This document shows, piece after piece, positions 33,177 to 41,301 of a stretch of 64,000 nucleotides of DNA. Below the pieces are notes generated by a model. It searched no databases and was not told the origin of the DNA. It saw only the letters and a program-made list of their open reading frames with translations. The translations under genes and the position numbers were made by a program. Within the stretch, counting starts at the first letter, position 1. The number at the start of each line of letters is the position of its first letter. This stretch comes from DATJFQ01 sp035495555 (lineage in GTDB: Bacteria; Acidobacteriota; Vicinamibacteria; Vicinamibacterales; 2-12-FULL-66-21). The DNA lies in contig DATJFQ010000022.1 in the NCBI GenBank assembly GCA_035495555.1, positions 62,001 through 126,000 of the forward strand, in the 5' to 3' direction.

Positions 33177-33790
33177 GCGTCCCTCAACTGTCCGCGAAGG
33201 CTCTCACGGGCGCGGGCCAGGCGGGATTTCACCGTGCCAACCGCAATCCCGAGCGAGTAGCCGATTTCTTCATAACTGAGGCCGTCGAGTTCCCGGAGGA
33301 CCAGCGCCGTTTTCTGGTCGAACGGCAGCCGATCGAGGGCCGTCCGAATCCGCTCCGCCAGGAGCTTTTGACCGAGCAGCCGGTCCGGCGATGCACCTTG
33401 CGCGGGCTCGGGCACGTCGCCGTGGTCCTGAATGTGCTGATCGAGCGACACCTGCTGCGCCCGGTGCCGCCGCCGCCACCACCTCTGCCTGTTCCGCGCC
33501 TGATTGACGACGATCCGGTAGATCCAGGTCCGGAGGCTGGAGTGCCCGCGGAACGTGTGAATGGTCCGGAACACCCGGAGAAAGACCTCTTGGGAGAGGT
33601 CGAGCGCTTCGTTGTGGTCGTTGAGGAGGTTCAGGGAGAGCTGATACACCATGCGCTGGTGCTCGCTCACGAGCTGGGCGCACGCGTCCTCGTCGCGCGC
33701 AGCACAGCGCTGGATGAGGGCGGCTTCCTTGCCGCCGACATCCGACCATGTAATGGCTCGGACCTGTTTCACCGACAGCTCTTCCGCCAT
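33173..33790 (-). CDS. ECF sigma factor (RpoE-like)
   Basis: 205 residues. Region 2: SQEVFLRVFRTIHTFRGHSS, then LRTWIYRIVVNQARN. Region 4: LDRLPFDQKTALVLRELDGL, then SYEEIGYSLGIAVGTVKSRL. Ribosome binding site GGCGGAG just before the ATG. The promoter is an almost perfect sigma-E type (33809-33836), so it is probably self-activating and held in check by the overlapping anti-sigma gene. Confidence 0.93.
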   Translation of the reverse strand: MAEELSVKQVRAITWSDVGGKEAALIQRCAARDEDACAQLVSEHQRMVYQLSLNLLNDHNEALDLSQEVFLRVFRTIHTFRGHSSLRTWIYRIVVNQARNRQRWWRRRHRAQQVSLDQHIQDHGDVPEPAQGASPDRLLGQKLLAERIRTALDRLPFDQKTALVLRELDGLSYEEIGYSLGIAVGTVKSRLARARESLRGQLRDA

Positions 33791-33808
33791 TGTACTCCGC
33801 CTGAAACG

Positions 33809-33836
33809 TTAGATCCCGGTTTCGGGGGAAAGTTCC
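33809..33836 (-). promoter_or_regulatory. ECF sigma-E-type autoregulatory promoter
   Basis: GGAACTT (33830-33836), a 15-nt spacer, then ATCTAA (33809-33814) on the minus strand: a full match to the E. coli sigma-E -35 and to the TCTAA -10 core. It lies 18 nt upstream of the sigma start codon. Confidence 0.85.
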
Positions 33837-33857
33837 GGCGCCTTCGCAGGTTCCTGT

Positions 33858-33863
33858 TACGAT
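33858..33863 (+). promoter_or_regulatory. -10 element for leaderless TPR gene
   Basis: TACGAT lies 7 nt before the GTG at 33871. The -35 region is weak and overlaps the divergent ECF promoter. Confidence 0.35.
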
Positions 33864-33870
33864 CCACGCC

Positions 33871-35250
33871 GTGAAACGCCTGATCGCCGGCATCACCCTG
33901 CTCCTGCTGACGGCGGGCGGGGTGTACGGGTACATGGTCAGCCGGCGCGAGCGGACCTATGCGCGCTGGGTGGCGCAGGGAGAGGCCGACCTGGCGTCCG
34001 GAAATCTGTCTGCCGCGGTAGAGGCGTTCAGCGGCGCGATCGTGCTGAAACCGGAGGCGATGCTCGGGCACCTGCGGCGGGGGGAGGCCTATCGCCGCCG
34101 GAACGAGCTGGACGCGGCCGAACGGGATCTCCTGGAAGCCGCCGCCCTCGATCCAACCGCGACGCGGCCGCAGGAGGAACTCGGGGACGTCGCCGTCGCG
34201 CAGCAGCGGTTCGCGGCAGCCGCCGATCGTTACCGCGCCTACGTTCGGATCGACGATCGCGCGCCGCGCGTGCTGTACAAGCTCGCCTATGCCGAGTACA
34301 ACGCGGGCCGGCCGGCCGCCGCCATCGAACCCCTTCGCAAGGCGCTCGCAATGGACGATCGTCTCGCGGAAGCGGCGTACCTGCTCGGCCTGTGCCAGCG
34401 CGCGCTGCAACAGACGGAACCCGCGCGGGTCGCGTTCGAGCGGGCCCTGACGATACAGCCGACGCTCTTCCGCGCACGCGAGGAGCTCGCGGATCTCTAC
34501 GGCGCGCAGGGAAAGACGGAGAAGCGTCTCGATCAGCTCGAGGCGCTCGCCGCCCTGGATCCCGGCCCCGCTCGCGCGATCGCGCTCGGATTGGCGTATG
34601 CCGGGGCCGGGCAGACGGACCGGGCCGTCCTGACGCTCGCGCGCGCGTGCGAGCGCTATCCCGATCAGCAGGCCACCTATCTCGCGCTCGGCCGCGTCTG
34701 GCTGCAGGCCGCCCAGGATCGGAAGGACCACGTCGCGCTCAGTAAGGCCATGGGCGCGCTCGAGGGCGCGATGGCGGGCGACAACAGCGATGCGATGACG
34801 CTCTTCGGCCGTGCGTTGCTGCTCGCGCAGGATCCGCAGTCGGCCGAACGCATGCTCGAGGACGCCACGCGTCGCCTGCCGGTGGATCCGGCCGCCTACC
34901 TTGCGCTGGCCGAGGCCGCCGAACAGTCGGGTGACTACAACGTCGCGCGGGACGCCCTCCTCGATTACCAGGCGATCTCGCTGGAAGATGACGCCCGGCA
35001 TGTGGCGGCCGAGGATGCGCGGCTCGCCAATCTCTCGCTCCGGCTGAAAGACACGACGGCCGCGGTGAAGTACTTCCTCGCCGCCGCGGACGCAGCCAAC
35101 GACGCCGCGTACCTCGTCGATGCGGCCGCAACACAGTGGCGCGCCGGTGCGGCCGACGCCGCCCACCGGACCCTGCAGCGCGCGCTGGAGCGCGATCCGC
35201 ACTATCCGGCTGCCATCGCTCTGAAGCAACGGATCGAACGAACAAAATGA
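33871..35250 (+). CDS. TPR-repeat protein, membrane-anchored
   Basis: 459 residues from GTG. N-terminal signal anchor ~3-22 (LIAGITLLLLTAGGVYGYMV), then about ten tetratricopeptide-type helical pairs spanning the rest (for example LASGNLSAAVEAFSGAIVLK). TPR arrays are protein-interaction scaffolds. It is transcribed divergently from the ECF sigma gene with only 80 nt between starts, so it could belong to that regulon. No catalytic domain. Confidence 0.82.
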   Translation: MKRLIAGITLLLLTAGGVYGYMVSRRERTYARWVAQGEADLASGNLSAAVEAFSGAIVLKPEAMLGHLRRGEAYRRRNELDAAERDLLEAAALDPTATRPQEELGDVAVAQQRFAAAADRYRAYVRIDDRAPRVLYKLAYAEYNAGRPAAAIEPLRKALAMDDRLAEAAYLLGLCQRALQQTEPARVAFERALTIQPTLFRAREELADLYGAQGKTEKRLDQLEALAALDPGPARAIALGLAYAGAGQTDRAVLTLARACERYPDQQATYLALGRVWLQAAQDRKDHVALSKAMGALEGAMAGDNSDAMTLFGRALLLAQDPQSAERMLEDATRRLPVDPAAYLALAEAAEQSGDYNVARDALLDYQAISLEDDARHVAAEDARLANLSLRLKDTTAAVKYFLAAADAANDAAYLVDAAATQWRAGAADAAHRTLQRALERDPHYPAAIALKQRIERTK

Positions 35251-35266
35251 ACCCCAACTTCTTGGA

Positions 35267-35295
35267 AATTGGGAATTGGGAATTGGGATTGGGAG
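35267..35295. repeat. heptamer array AATTGGG x3 plus partial units
   Basis: Three AATTGGG units followed by ATTGGGA and GTT lie between the TPR gene end (35250) and the convergent sigma-54 regulator end (35306). Same unit family as 823-892 and 14069-14138. Two weak complementary stretches (CCCCAACTT before, CCCAATCCCAA after) could pair with it. Confidence 0.8.
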
Positions 35296-35305
35296 TTTTC
35301 TTCAT

Positions 35306-38300
35306 TCACCCAATCCCAAGCCGCTTCAGCATCTTGTCCAGTCCCTGACGGCTGACCCCGAGCTGCGCGGCCGCGATCCCCTTGCGTCCCGCCGCCCGCG
35401 CAAGAGCGGCCTGAACGAACCGGCGCTCGAATTCCACGCGTGCTTCATCGAACCCGACCGGCGACCGTCCGGCGGTCTCGGCAATCCGTGGCGGCAGAAG
35501 AGACGAGGGCACACGGCCGCGCGGCGGGGCGTGCACGGCAAGCGCCGCGAGCACGTTCTGCAGTTCGCGTACGTTTCCCGGCCACGAATACCTGGCGAGC
35601 CCGTGCACGAGATCCGGCGCGAGCGTCGCCCGAGTGCCGACACGCGCCGCGGCATCACGCCAGATGCGCTCCGCCAGCGCCGGGATCTCGTCGGCGCGCT
35701 CCCTGAGCGGAGGGACGACGATGCGGATCACGTCGAGGCGGAAGCGGAGGTCCTGCCGGAATCGGCCGCCTTCGACCTCTCGTTCGAGCGGACGGTTGGT
35801 GGCGGCCACGATCCGGACGTCGACGCGTCGCGGCAGGTTTTCGCCAACCCGCCGCACCTCGCCTTCCTGCAGCACCCGCAGCAGCTTGGCCTGGGCGCGC
35901 GCCGACAATTCGGCGGCTTCGTCGAGGAACAACGTGCCCTGATCCGCATCCTCGAACAGCCCGGCGCGTTCGGACGCCGCGCCCGTGAACGCGCCGCGCG
36001 CGTGGCCGAACAGCTCCGCCTCGAGCAGATCATCGGTAATGGCCGCGCAGTTCAGCGCGCAGAAGCGCCGGCCGCGGCGCCCGCTGCGGGCATGGATGGC
36101 TCGCGCGACCAGTTCCTTGCCGCTGCCGCTCTCGCCTTCAATCAGCACCGGAAACGGAGCGCCCGCTGCGCGGGCAATCAGTGCCCGCAGCCGCTCCGCT
36201 GCCGGCCCGGCGCCAAGAAGCGCGTCAGGTGAATCCGTGCGGAGAACGACGGTTGGCCGGGGTGCATTCAGCGCCGCGATCGCCGGCGCGACGGCGGCAG
36301 CGGCCACGCGCAGCACGGCACGCGCACGCGCTTCGGCCGGCGCCTTCCCAGCCGTCCACCTCGCGCCTATGCAGCCGATGGTCCGTCCGCCGGCCCGCAC
36401 CGGCTCGGCGGCTTCCGTGATGACACCCGGCGTAAACGCGCACGCCCCCGAATTGACGACGAGCCGCACGAGCGCGGCGCCGGGCCACGCGCGTCCGTGT
36501 GCAGCCACCTGGCGGGCTTCTTCTGCAGTCCACGCAGCGGTCGACGTCGCCCCCAGCCGTTCGTGCACGTCACAGACGACGGCCAGCACCGCGCTTTCGT
36601 CGTCTGGCGCCGCTTCGGTTAACCCGAGCAATGTCTCGAGCACGTCTGCCTCAATCCTGGCGACGGGCCGGCCGTGGTCCGCAGACGCGAGTATGGCGCG
36701 CAGATCGCCGGCACATGCCGCAGGCAGGCTCGACGCGGTCGCCACCAGCCGCTGCCGGCGTGCCGTGTTCCGCGGAGACACGGGGTCGGCGGCGACGCGG
36801 ACGGCCCACGCGAGCCACTGCAGCGCGCGATCCCGCGCCGTCCTCGCCGCCCTCATCCCTTGCCTGGCTTCCTCGGTCGCCCCACTGCGCTCCCCCATCG
36901 CGAGCTGGATGCGCGCGAGGACGAGGTGCGCCTCGCACGCCACATCTGGCGCGAGACCCGGTGTGAGCGCGTCGCGTGCGCAGGCTGCGGCGCTTCCGAG
37001 GTTCCCGGCACGCAGATGGATTCGCGCCAGGACGAGGGCGCCGAGCGGCGTTCGCTCCGCGCCATGTTCGCGCAGCAGTTCTTCCGCGCGGTCGTCGCTT
37101 TCGGCCCGCACCAGCACGTCGGCGAGCCGCGCGGCGCCTTCCCGTCGCAGGGCGTCGTCTTCGTGACCGAGCACGGCGCGAAACGCCGCCTCCGCGTCGG
37201 CCTTCGACCCGTTCAGCGCGTGCGCCCGGCCAATCGACAGCAGCAGCCGAGGCTCGAAGTCAGCCGCCTGCAAATCGCGGGCACGCTCGTACGCGCGCAA
37301 CGCCGCGTCCGGCTCGCCTCGCCGGAGCAACAGATCGCCAAGGACGATCGATCCCTCGGCGGCCCGCGCTGTCGCGCCGCGTGCGACGAGCGCGTCGACG
37401 CAGCGTCGCAGCAGACGTAACGCACGGCTGTGCCGCCCACGACCCGCGACGTGCTCCGCGGCGCGCAGCACTCTCATCAGCCGGCGCACACCTGCATCCG
37501 CGCGCCGGTCGCTGTGCGGATCGACATCCGGGCGCAAGGACGATGCGGAAACCGCGTACCGCGGGGACGCCTCGTGCACCATCAGCACCGTCGGAGCCGG
37601 GTGTTCCGTTGCGAGCCTTTGAATGAATGACCCGGGCAGGCCTTGCGACTGCCGGATCGCGGCGCGGACGTCGGATTCTTCCGGACCGTGTTCGGGATCT
37701 CGATACAGCATGGTCGTCATCTCCACTGGAGAAAGCGGGTCGAGCGGGATCGCGCAGGTTCCGCGCACAGGTTCGCGGGAGAACCGCAGCCACAGATGGC
37801 GGGCTGTGCCAGCCGTCGCGGCATGTGCGAGCAGCGTGGGGAGGACGTGGCCGCCCGGCAGCCAGTCGAACACGCAACAGTGACGCTCGCGCAGGTGCGG
37901 GAGCACGAAGGGAAACCGGCTGTCGACCACCACGAATCCGCACAGCCGCGCGGCTCGCGCCAGGAGCACGCGCGCGGTGCGCAGGCCGCAGCCAACCGCG
38001 CCCGAAAGCGTGACGCACGTCACGCCGGGCGGTCCGCCGCTCTCCATCGTCACGCGGACGGCATCGACGGCGGCGCGCCACGCCAGGCGCCATCCGATCG
38101 GGGTCGGCGACGCCGTCGAGCCTTTCTCGATCGCGGGGCGCACGTGCCGTGCGCACATCGAGGCGGAAATCTCGAGACCGTGAGCGCGAAGGAACCGCAC
38201 GAGATGCAGCGCCAACCGACGCGACCCCATTGCTCCGGTCTTCAACGGCGGCCGGAGCGCGTGCGCCTCAAACCACGTGTCCTCCGTCGTCCCGTAATCG

Positions 38301-38476
38301 AGGAGCGGCACGAGCAGCGGATGACGAAGCGTTGCGGCGACGTCGCAGAAGTGCGTGCGCTCGGCGATCGTACGCGCAGCGGGATACCGTTCGATCGTCA
38401 GCCGCACGAGTTCACCGGTCGCGAGATCCACCGCCTCGCCATCGTCCAGCAGAAATCGATCGCCAAACACGCGCAT
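35306..38476 (-). CDS. composite sigma-54-dependent transcription activator
   Basis: About 1056 residues from ATG 38476; an ATG at 38524 is the alternative. C-terminal half: AAA+ sigma-54 interaction domain (~755-990) with Walker A GESGSGKE, the sigma-54 contact loop GAFTGA, Walker B GTLFLDEAAEL and the arginine-rich VDVRIVAATNRPLE. The FIS-type helix-turn-helix is at the end (GIAAAQLGVSRQGLDKML). The N-terminal ~100 residues resemble a decayed protein-kinase lobe. The next ~250 resemble a STAND/ATPase region without a clear P-loop. Residues ~350-600 are TPR-like and ~620-740 GAF-like. No receiver domain, so the input is probably a ligand or protein. It reads divergently from aroC. Confidence 0.85.
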   Translation of the reverse strand: MRVFGDRFLLDDGEAVDLATGELVRLTIERYPAARTIAERTHFCDVAATLRHPLLVPLLDYGTTEDTWFEAHALRPPLKTGAMGSRRLALHLVRFLRAHGLEISASMCARHVRPAIEKGSTASPTPIGWRLAWRAAVDAVRVTMESGGPPGVTCVTLSGAVGCGLRTARVLLARAARLCGFVVVDSRFPFVLPHLRERHCCVFDWLPGGHVLPTLLAHAATAGTARHLWLRFSREPVRGTCAIPLDPLSPVEMTTMLYRDPEHGPEESDVRAAIRQSQGLPGSFIQRLATEHPAPTVLMVHEASPRYAVSASSLRPDVDPHSDRRADAGVRRLMRVLRAAEHVAGRGRHSRALRLLRRCVDALVARGATARAAEGSIVLGDLLLRRGEPDAALRAYERARDLQAADFEPRLLLSIGRAHALNGSKADAEAAFRAVLGHEDDALRREGAARLADVLVRAESDDRAEELLREHGAERTPLGALVLARIHLRAGNLGSAAACARDALTPGLAPDVACEAHLVLARIQLAMGERSGATEEARQGMRAARTARDRALQWLAWAVRVAADPVSPRNTARRQRLVATASSLPAACAGDLRAILASADHGRPVARIEADVLETLLGLTEAAPDDESAVLAVVCDVHERLGATSTAAWTAEEARQVAAHGRAWPGAALVRLVVNSGACAFTPGVITEAAEPVRAGGRTIGCIGARWTAGKAPAEARARAVLRVAAAAVAPAIAALNAPRPTVVLRTDSPDALLGAGPAAERLRALIARAAGAPFPVLIEGESGSGKELVARAIHARSGRRGRRFCALNCAAITDDLLEAELFGHARGAFTGAASERAGLFEDADQGTLFLDEAAELSARAQAKLLRVLQEGEVRRVGENLPRRVDVRIVAATNRPLEREVEGGRFRQDLRFRLDVIRIVVPPLRERADEIPALAERIWRDAAARVGTRATLAPDLVHGLARYSWPGNVRELQNVLAALAVHAPPRGRVPSSLLPPRIAETAGRSPVGFDEARVEFERRFVQAALARAAGRKGIAAAQLGVSRQGLDKMLKRLGIG

Positions 38477-38579
38477 GGGGAATGCGGCTGCACATTGCAA
38501 GACGGTCGCCCGGATGAAAACCATCGGATTCACGAAGGATCGGAATGGCGCCGCTCCAAAAGCGCGCAGAAACTTCGTA

Positions 38580-38585
38580 TACAAT
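38580..38585 (+). promoter_or_regulatory. -10 element upstream of aroC
   Basis: TACAAT ends 9 nt before the aroC ATG, giving a leader of only a few nt. No good -35. Confidence 0.4.
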
Positions 38586-38594
38586 TTCGCGTCG

Positions 38595-39806
38595 ATGCTG
38601 CGTTTTCTCACCGCGGGGGAATCGCACGGCCGCGCGCTCGTGGTGATCGTCGAAGGACTTCCCGCAGGCCTGTCGATCGATTTCGACGCGATCACGCGCG
38701 AGCTGCGACGGCGCCAGGGGGGCTACGGGCGCGGCCGGCGGATGGCGATCGAGTCGGATCGCGCCGAGATTCTCAGCGGCGTACGTGCCGGCCAGACGCT
38801 TGGCGGCCCGATCGCGATGCTGATCGAGAACCGCGACTGGCCCAACTGGCAATACACGATGCGTCAGACGGTCGAGGCGCCCCCGGGTGCGGGCGGCGCA
38901 CGGCGTACACCCGTGACCCGGCCGCGTCCAGGCCACGCCGATCTGGCTGGCGGAGCGAAGTACGAACGCGACGATCTTCGCGACGTGCTCGAACGTGCCA
39001 GCGCGCGCGAGACCGCGGCGCGGGTGGCGGCGGGTGCGCTGGCACGTCAGCTCCTCGCCGCCGCGTCAATCCGCATCGCAAGTCACGTCTTCCGGATCGG
39101 CTCCGTCGGCTTCGGCGATCCGCTCGCGGTGACGTTCGCTCAAGCGGCGGCGCTGGATCCGGAAGGGCCCATCCGGTGCGCCGACGCGTCGCTCGAATCA
39201 TCGATGATTGCAGAAATCGATCGGGCGCGCGAAGCTGGCGATACCCTGGGCGGCGCGTTCGAGGTGATCGCGACGGGGGTTCCCGTCGGGCTCGGCAGCT
39301 ACGTGCAGTGGGACCGCAAACTCGACGGCCGTCTCGCGCAGGCGATGATGTCGATTCCTGCAATCAAGGCGGTCGGCATCGGCGCGGGACCGCTCGTGGC
39401 GGAGCGGCCCGGATCCGCAGTGCACGACGAAATGGTACCGGCCGGCGACGACAGCCGCGCGACGGGTATCGCGCGGCCGACCAACAACGCCGGCGGGCTC
39501 GAGGGCGGCGTCACCAACGGTGAAGACGTGCGTGTCTCGGCCTTCATGAAGCCGATCTCCACTTTGATGAAACCGCTGCGGTCGGTGGATGTCACCACCA
39601 TGGAACCGGCGGCAGCGGCGATCGAGCGAAGCGACGTCTGCGCGGTCCCTGCCGCTGCCGTCGTCGGCGAAGCGATGCTCGCGCTGGTGCTCGCGGACGC
39701 CCTGCTCGAGCGATTCGGCGGCGACTCCGTTCCGGCGCTCACCCGCGCGATGCAGGCCACCGACGAACAGCTCCGCCGCCGGTTTGCGCCGTCACCGTCC
39801 CGATGA
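38595..39806 (+). CDS. aroC: chorismate synthase
   Basis: 403 residues. FMN-dependent elimination of phosphate from EPSP to chorismate. MLRFLTAGESHGRALVVIVEG is the canonical start; RPGHADLAGGAKY, RASARETAARVAAGA and GGLEGGVTNGEDV are all family signatures. It is the only shikimate-to-chorismate enzyme here outside the attenuated operon. First gene of a long plus-strand operon; its stop overlaps def. Confidence 0.97.
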   Translation: MLRFLTAGESHGRALVVIVEGLPAGLSIDFDAITRELRRRQGGYGRGRRMAIESDRAEILSGVRAGQTLGGPIAMLIENRDWPNWQYTMRQTVEAPPGAGGARRTPVTRPRPGHADLAGGAKYERDDLRDVLERASARETAARVAAGALARQLLAAASIRIASHVFRIGSVGFGDPLAVTFAQAAALDPEGPIRCADASLESSMIAEIDRAREAGDTLGGAFEVIATGVPVGLGSYVQWDRKLDGRLAQAMMSIPAIKAVGIGAGPLVAERPGSAVHDEMVPAGDDSRATGIARPTNNAGGLEGGVTNGEDVRVSAFMKPISTLMKPLRSVDVTTMEPAAAAIERSDVCAVPAAAVVGEAMLALVLADALLERFGGDSVPALTRAMQATDEQLRRRFAPSPSR

Positions 39807-40312
39807 TCCGGCCGATTCTGCGCTACGGCGACCGGCTGCTTCATCAGCGGGCCGCCGCGGTCACCGTCTTCGATGATCGCCTCCAGCGCCTGATCGATGA
39901 CATGATCGAGACGATGTACGCGGCGCCGGGGATTGGGCTCGCCGCAACGCAGGTGGGCGAACCCGTGCGCGTCTGCGTGATCGATCTGTCGGTCGGCCGC
40001 AACGCTGCGGATTTGATCGTGCTCATCAATCCCGAGTTCGTCGAGCGCGATGGCACGCAGTTCGAAGACGAGGGCTGCCTCAGCGCTCCCGGCTTCAACG
40101 CCACGGTCGTCCGCCCTGCTCGAGTCGTGGTGAAGGCGCTGGATCGTCACGGGGAGCCGTTCACGAAAGAGGGCACGGGCCTGCTCGCCCGCGCGTTCCA
40201 GCACGAGATCGACCACCTCGACGGCGTCGTCTTCATCGATCTGCTCCGCGGGATTAAACGCGATCTCATCGTCCGACGAATCAACAAGCTGCGAAAGACC
40301 GGCAAGTGGTAG
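39803..40312 (+). CDS. def: peptide deformylase
   Basis: 169 residues. Motif 1 GIGLAATQVG (43-52), motif 2 EGCLS with metal ligand C92, motif 3 QHEIDHLDG with H134, E135, H138. Removes the formyl group from nascent Met. The ATG overlaps the aroC stop; fmt follows, the usual def-fmt pair. Confidence 0.97.
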   Translation: MIRPILRYGDRLLHQRAAAVTVFDDRLQRLIDDMIETMYAAPGIGLAATQVGEPVRVCVIDLSVGRNAADLIVLINPEFVERDGTQFEDEGCLSAPGFNATVVRPARVVVKALDRHGEPFTKEGTGLLARAFQHEIDHLDGVVFIDLLRGIKRDLIVRRINKLRKTGKW

Positions 40313-41301
40313 GAAATCAGCCGCTGCGGATCGTCTATTTCGGAACGCCGGCTTTCGCCGTGCCATCGCTCGAGGCGCTGATCCGTTCACATCATCAGGT
40401 CGTCGCACTTGTGTCACAGCCGGACCGCCCACGCGGACGGGGGCAGCAACTGCAGGCGACGCCGACGCGACAGGTGGCGCTGGCACACGCGATTCCGGTC
40501 CTCCAGCCTTTGAAGATCCGGGACGAAGGATTTCTTGGCGAAGTCCGCGCGTACGAGCCCGATCTTGGCGTCGTGGCCGCGTTCGGCCGGATTCTGCCGG
40601 ATGCGCTGCTCGCGATCCCGCGGCTCGGGATGATCAACGTGCACGCATCGCGGCTGCCGAAATATCGCGGTGCGGCGCCCATTCAGCGCGCGGTTCTGGC
40701 CGGCGAGCGAGAGACCGGCGTCTCCATCATGCGAGTGGTGACCGAACTGGATGCGGGCCCGACGTTCGCGATTGCCGGCATGCCGATCGGGCCGGACGAA
40801 ACCAGTGGCGACGTCGAGGCGCGGCTTGCGATCGTCGGCGCCGAGGCGCTGATCCCGGTGGTCGACGATCTTGCGGCTGGCCGCGCGATCGAAACGCCGC
40901 AGGACGCGTCGCAGGCGACCTTCGCGCCGAAGGTAACGAAGGAAGAGAGCGAGATCGTCTGGACGGAGCGCGCGGGCGTCATCCACAACAAGGTCCGTGG
41001 GCTGCAGCCGTGGCCGCTCGCGTCCACCCACCTGGCGGGCGCCCGCCACGTCATCCGCCGCACCGAGTGTGTAATCGAGCGACCGGGGTCTGACCCCATT
41101 CAGCGGGAGTGTGTAACTGAGCGACCGGGGTCTGACCCCGGAGACGTCGTGCGCGCGGGGGGGGACCACCTGGTGGTCGCCTGTGGCGAGGGTACGGCGC
41201 TCAGAATCCTCGAGATCCAGCCCGAAGGGCGCCGCACGATGACCGCACGCGAGTTCCTGGCAGGCAGACGCCTGACAGCGGGCGACCGGTTCGGGACGTG
41301 A
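40306..41301 (+). CDS. fmt: methionyl-tRNA formyltransferase with in-frame repeat insertion
   Basis: 331 residues from GTG 40306, overlapping def. N-terminal Rossmann domain: YFGTPAFAVPSL; catalytic NVHASRLPKYRGAAPI; the conserved Asp lies near ELDAGP. The C-terminal OB-like domain is interrupted at ~254-278 by two copies of a 33-nt segment (41065-41097, 41107-41139). These encode ERPGSDP twice within a 42-nt period that preserves the frame. The DNA is a GGGGTCTGACCCC palindrome, not typical of fmt. The loop position should tolerate it, so the enzyme is probably active. Confidence 0.94.
   Translation: MVGNQPLRIVYFGTPAFAVPSLEALIRSHHQVVALVSQPDRPRGRGQQLQATPTRQVALAHAIPVLQPLKIRDEGFLGEVRAYEPDLGVVAAFGRILPDALLAIPRLGMINVHASRLPKYRGAAPIQRAVLAGERETGVSIMRVVTELDAGPTFAIAGMPIGPDETSGDVEARLAIVGAEALIPVVDDLAAGRAIETPQDASQATFAPKVTKEESEIVWTERAGVIHNKVRGLQPWPLASTHLAGARHVIRRTECVIERPGSDPIQRECVTERPGSDPGDVVRAGGDHLVVACGEGTALRILEIQPEGRRTMTAREFLAGRRLTAGDRFGT
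41065..41139 (+). repeat. duplicated palindromic element inside fmt
   Basis: Two near-identical 33-nt copies, differing only at TC/CT, offset by 42 nt. Each ends GACCGGGGTCTGACCCC, which contains an almost perfect palindrome. It looks like a REP/BIME-type element captured in a coding frame. Confidence 0.85.
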
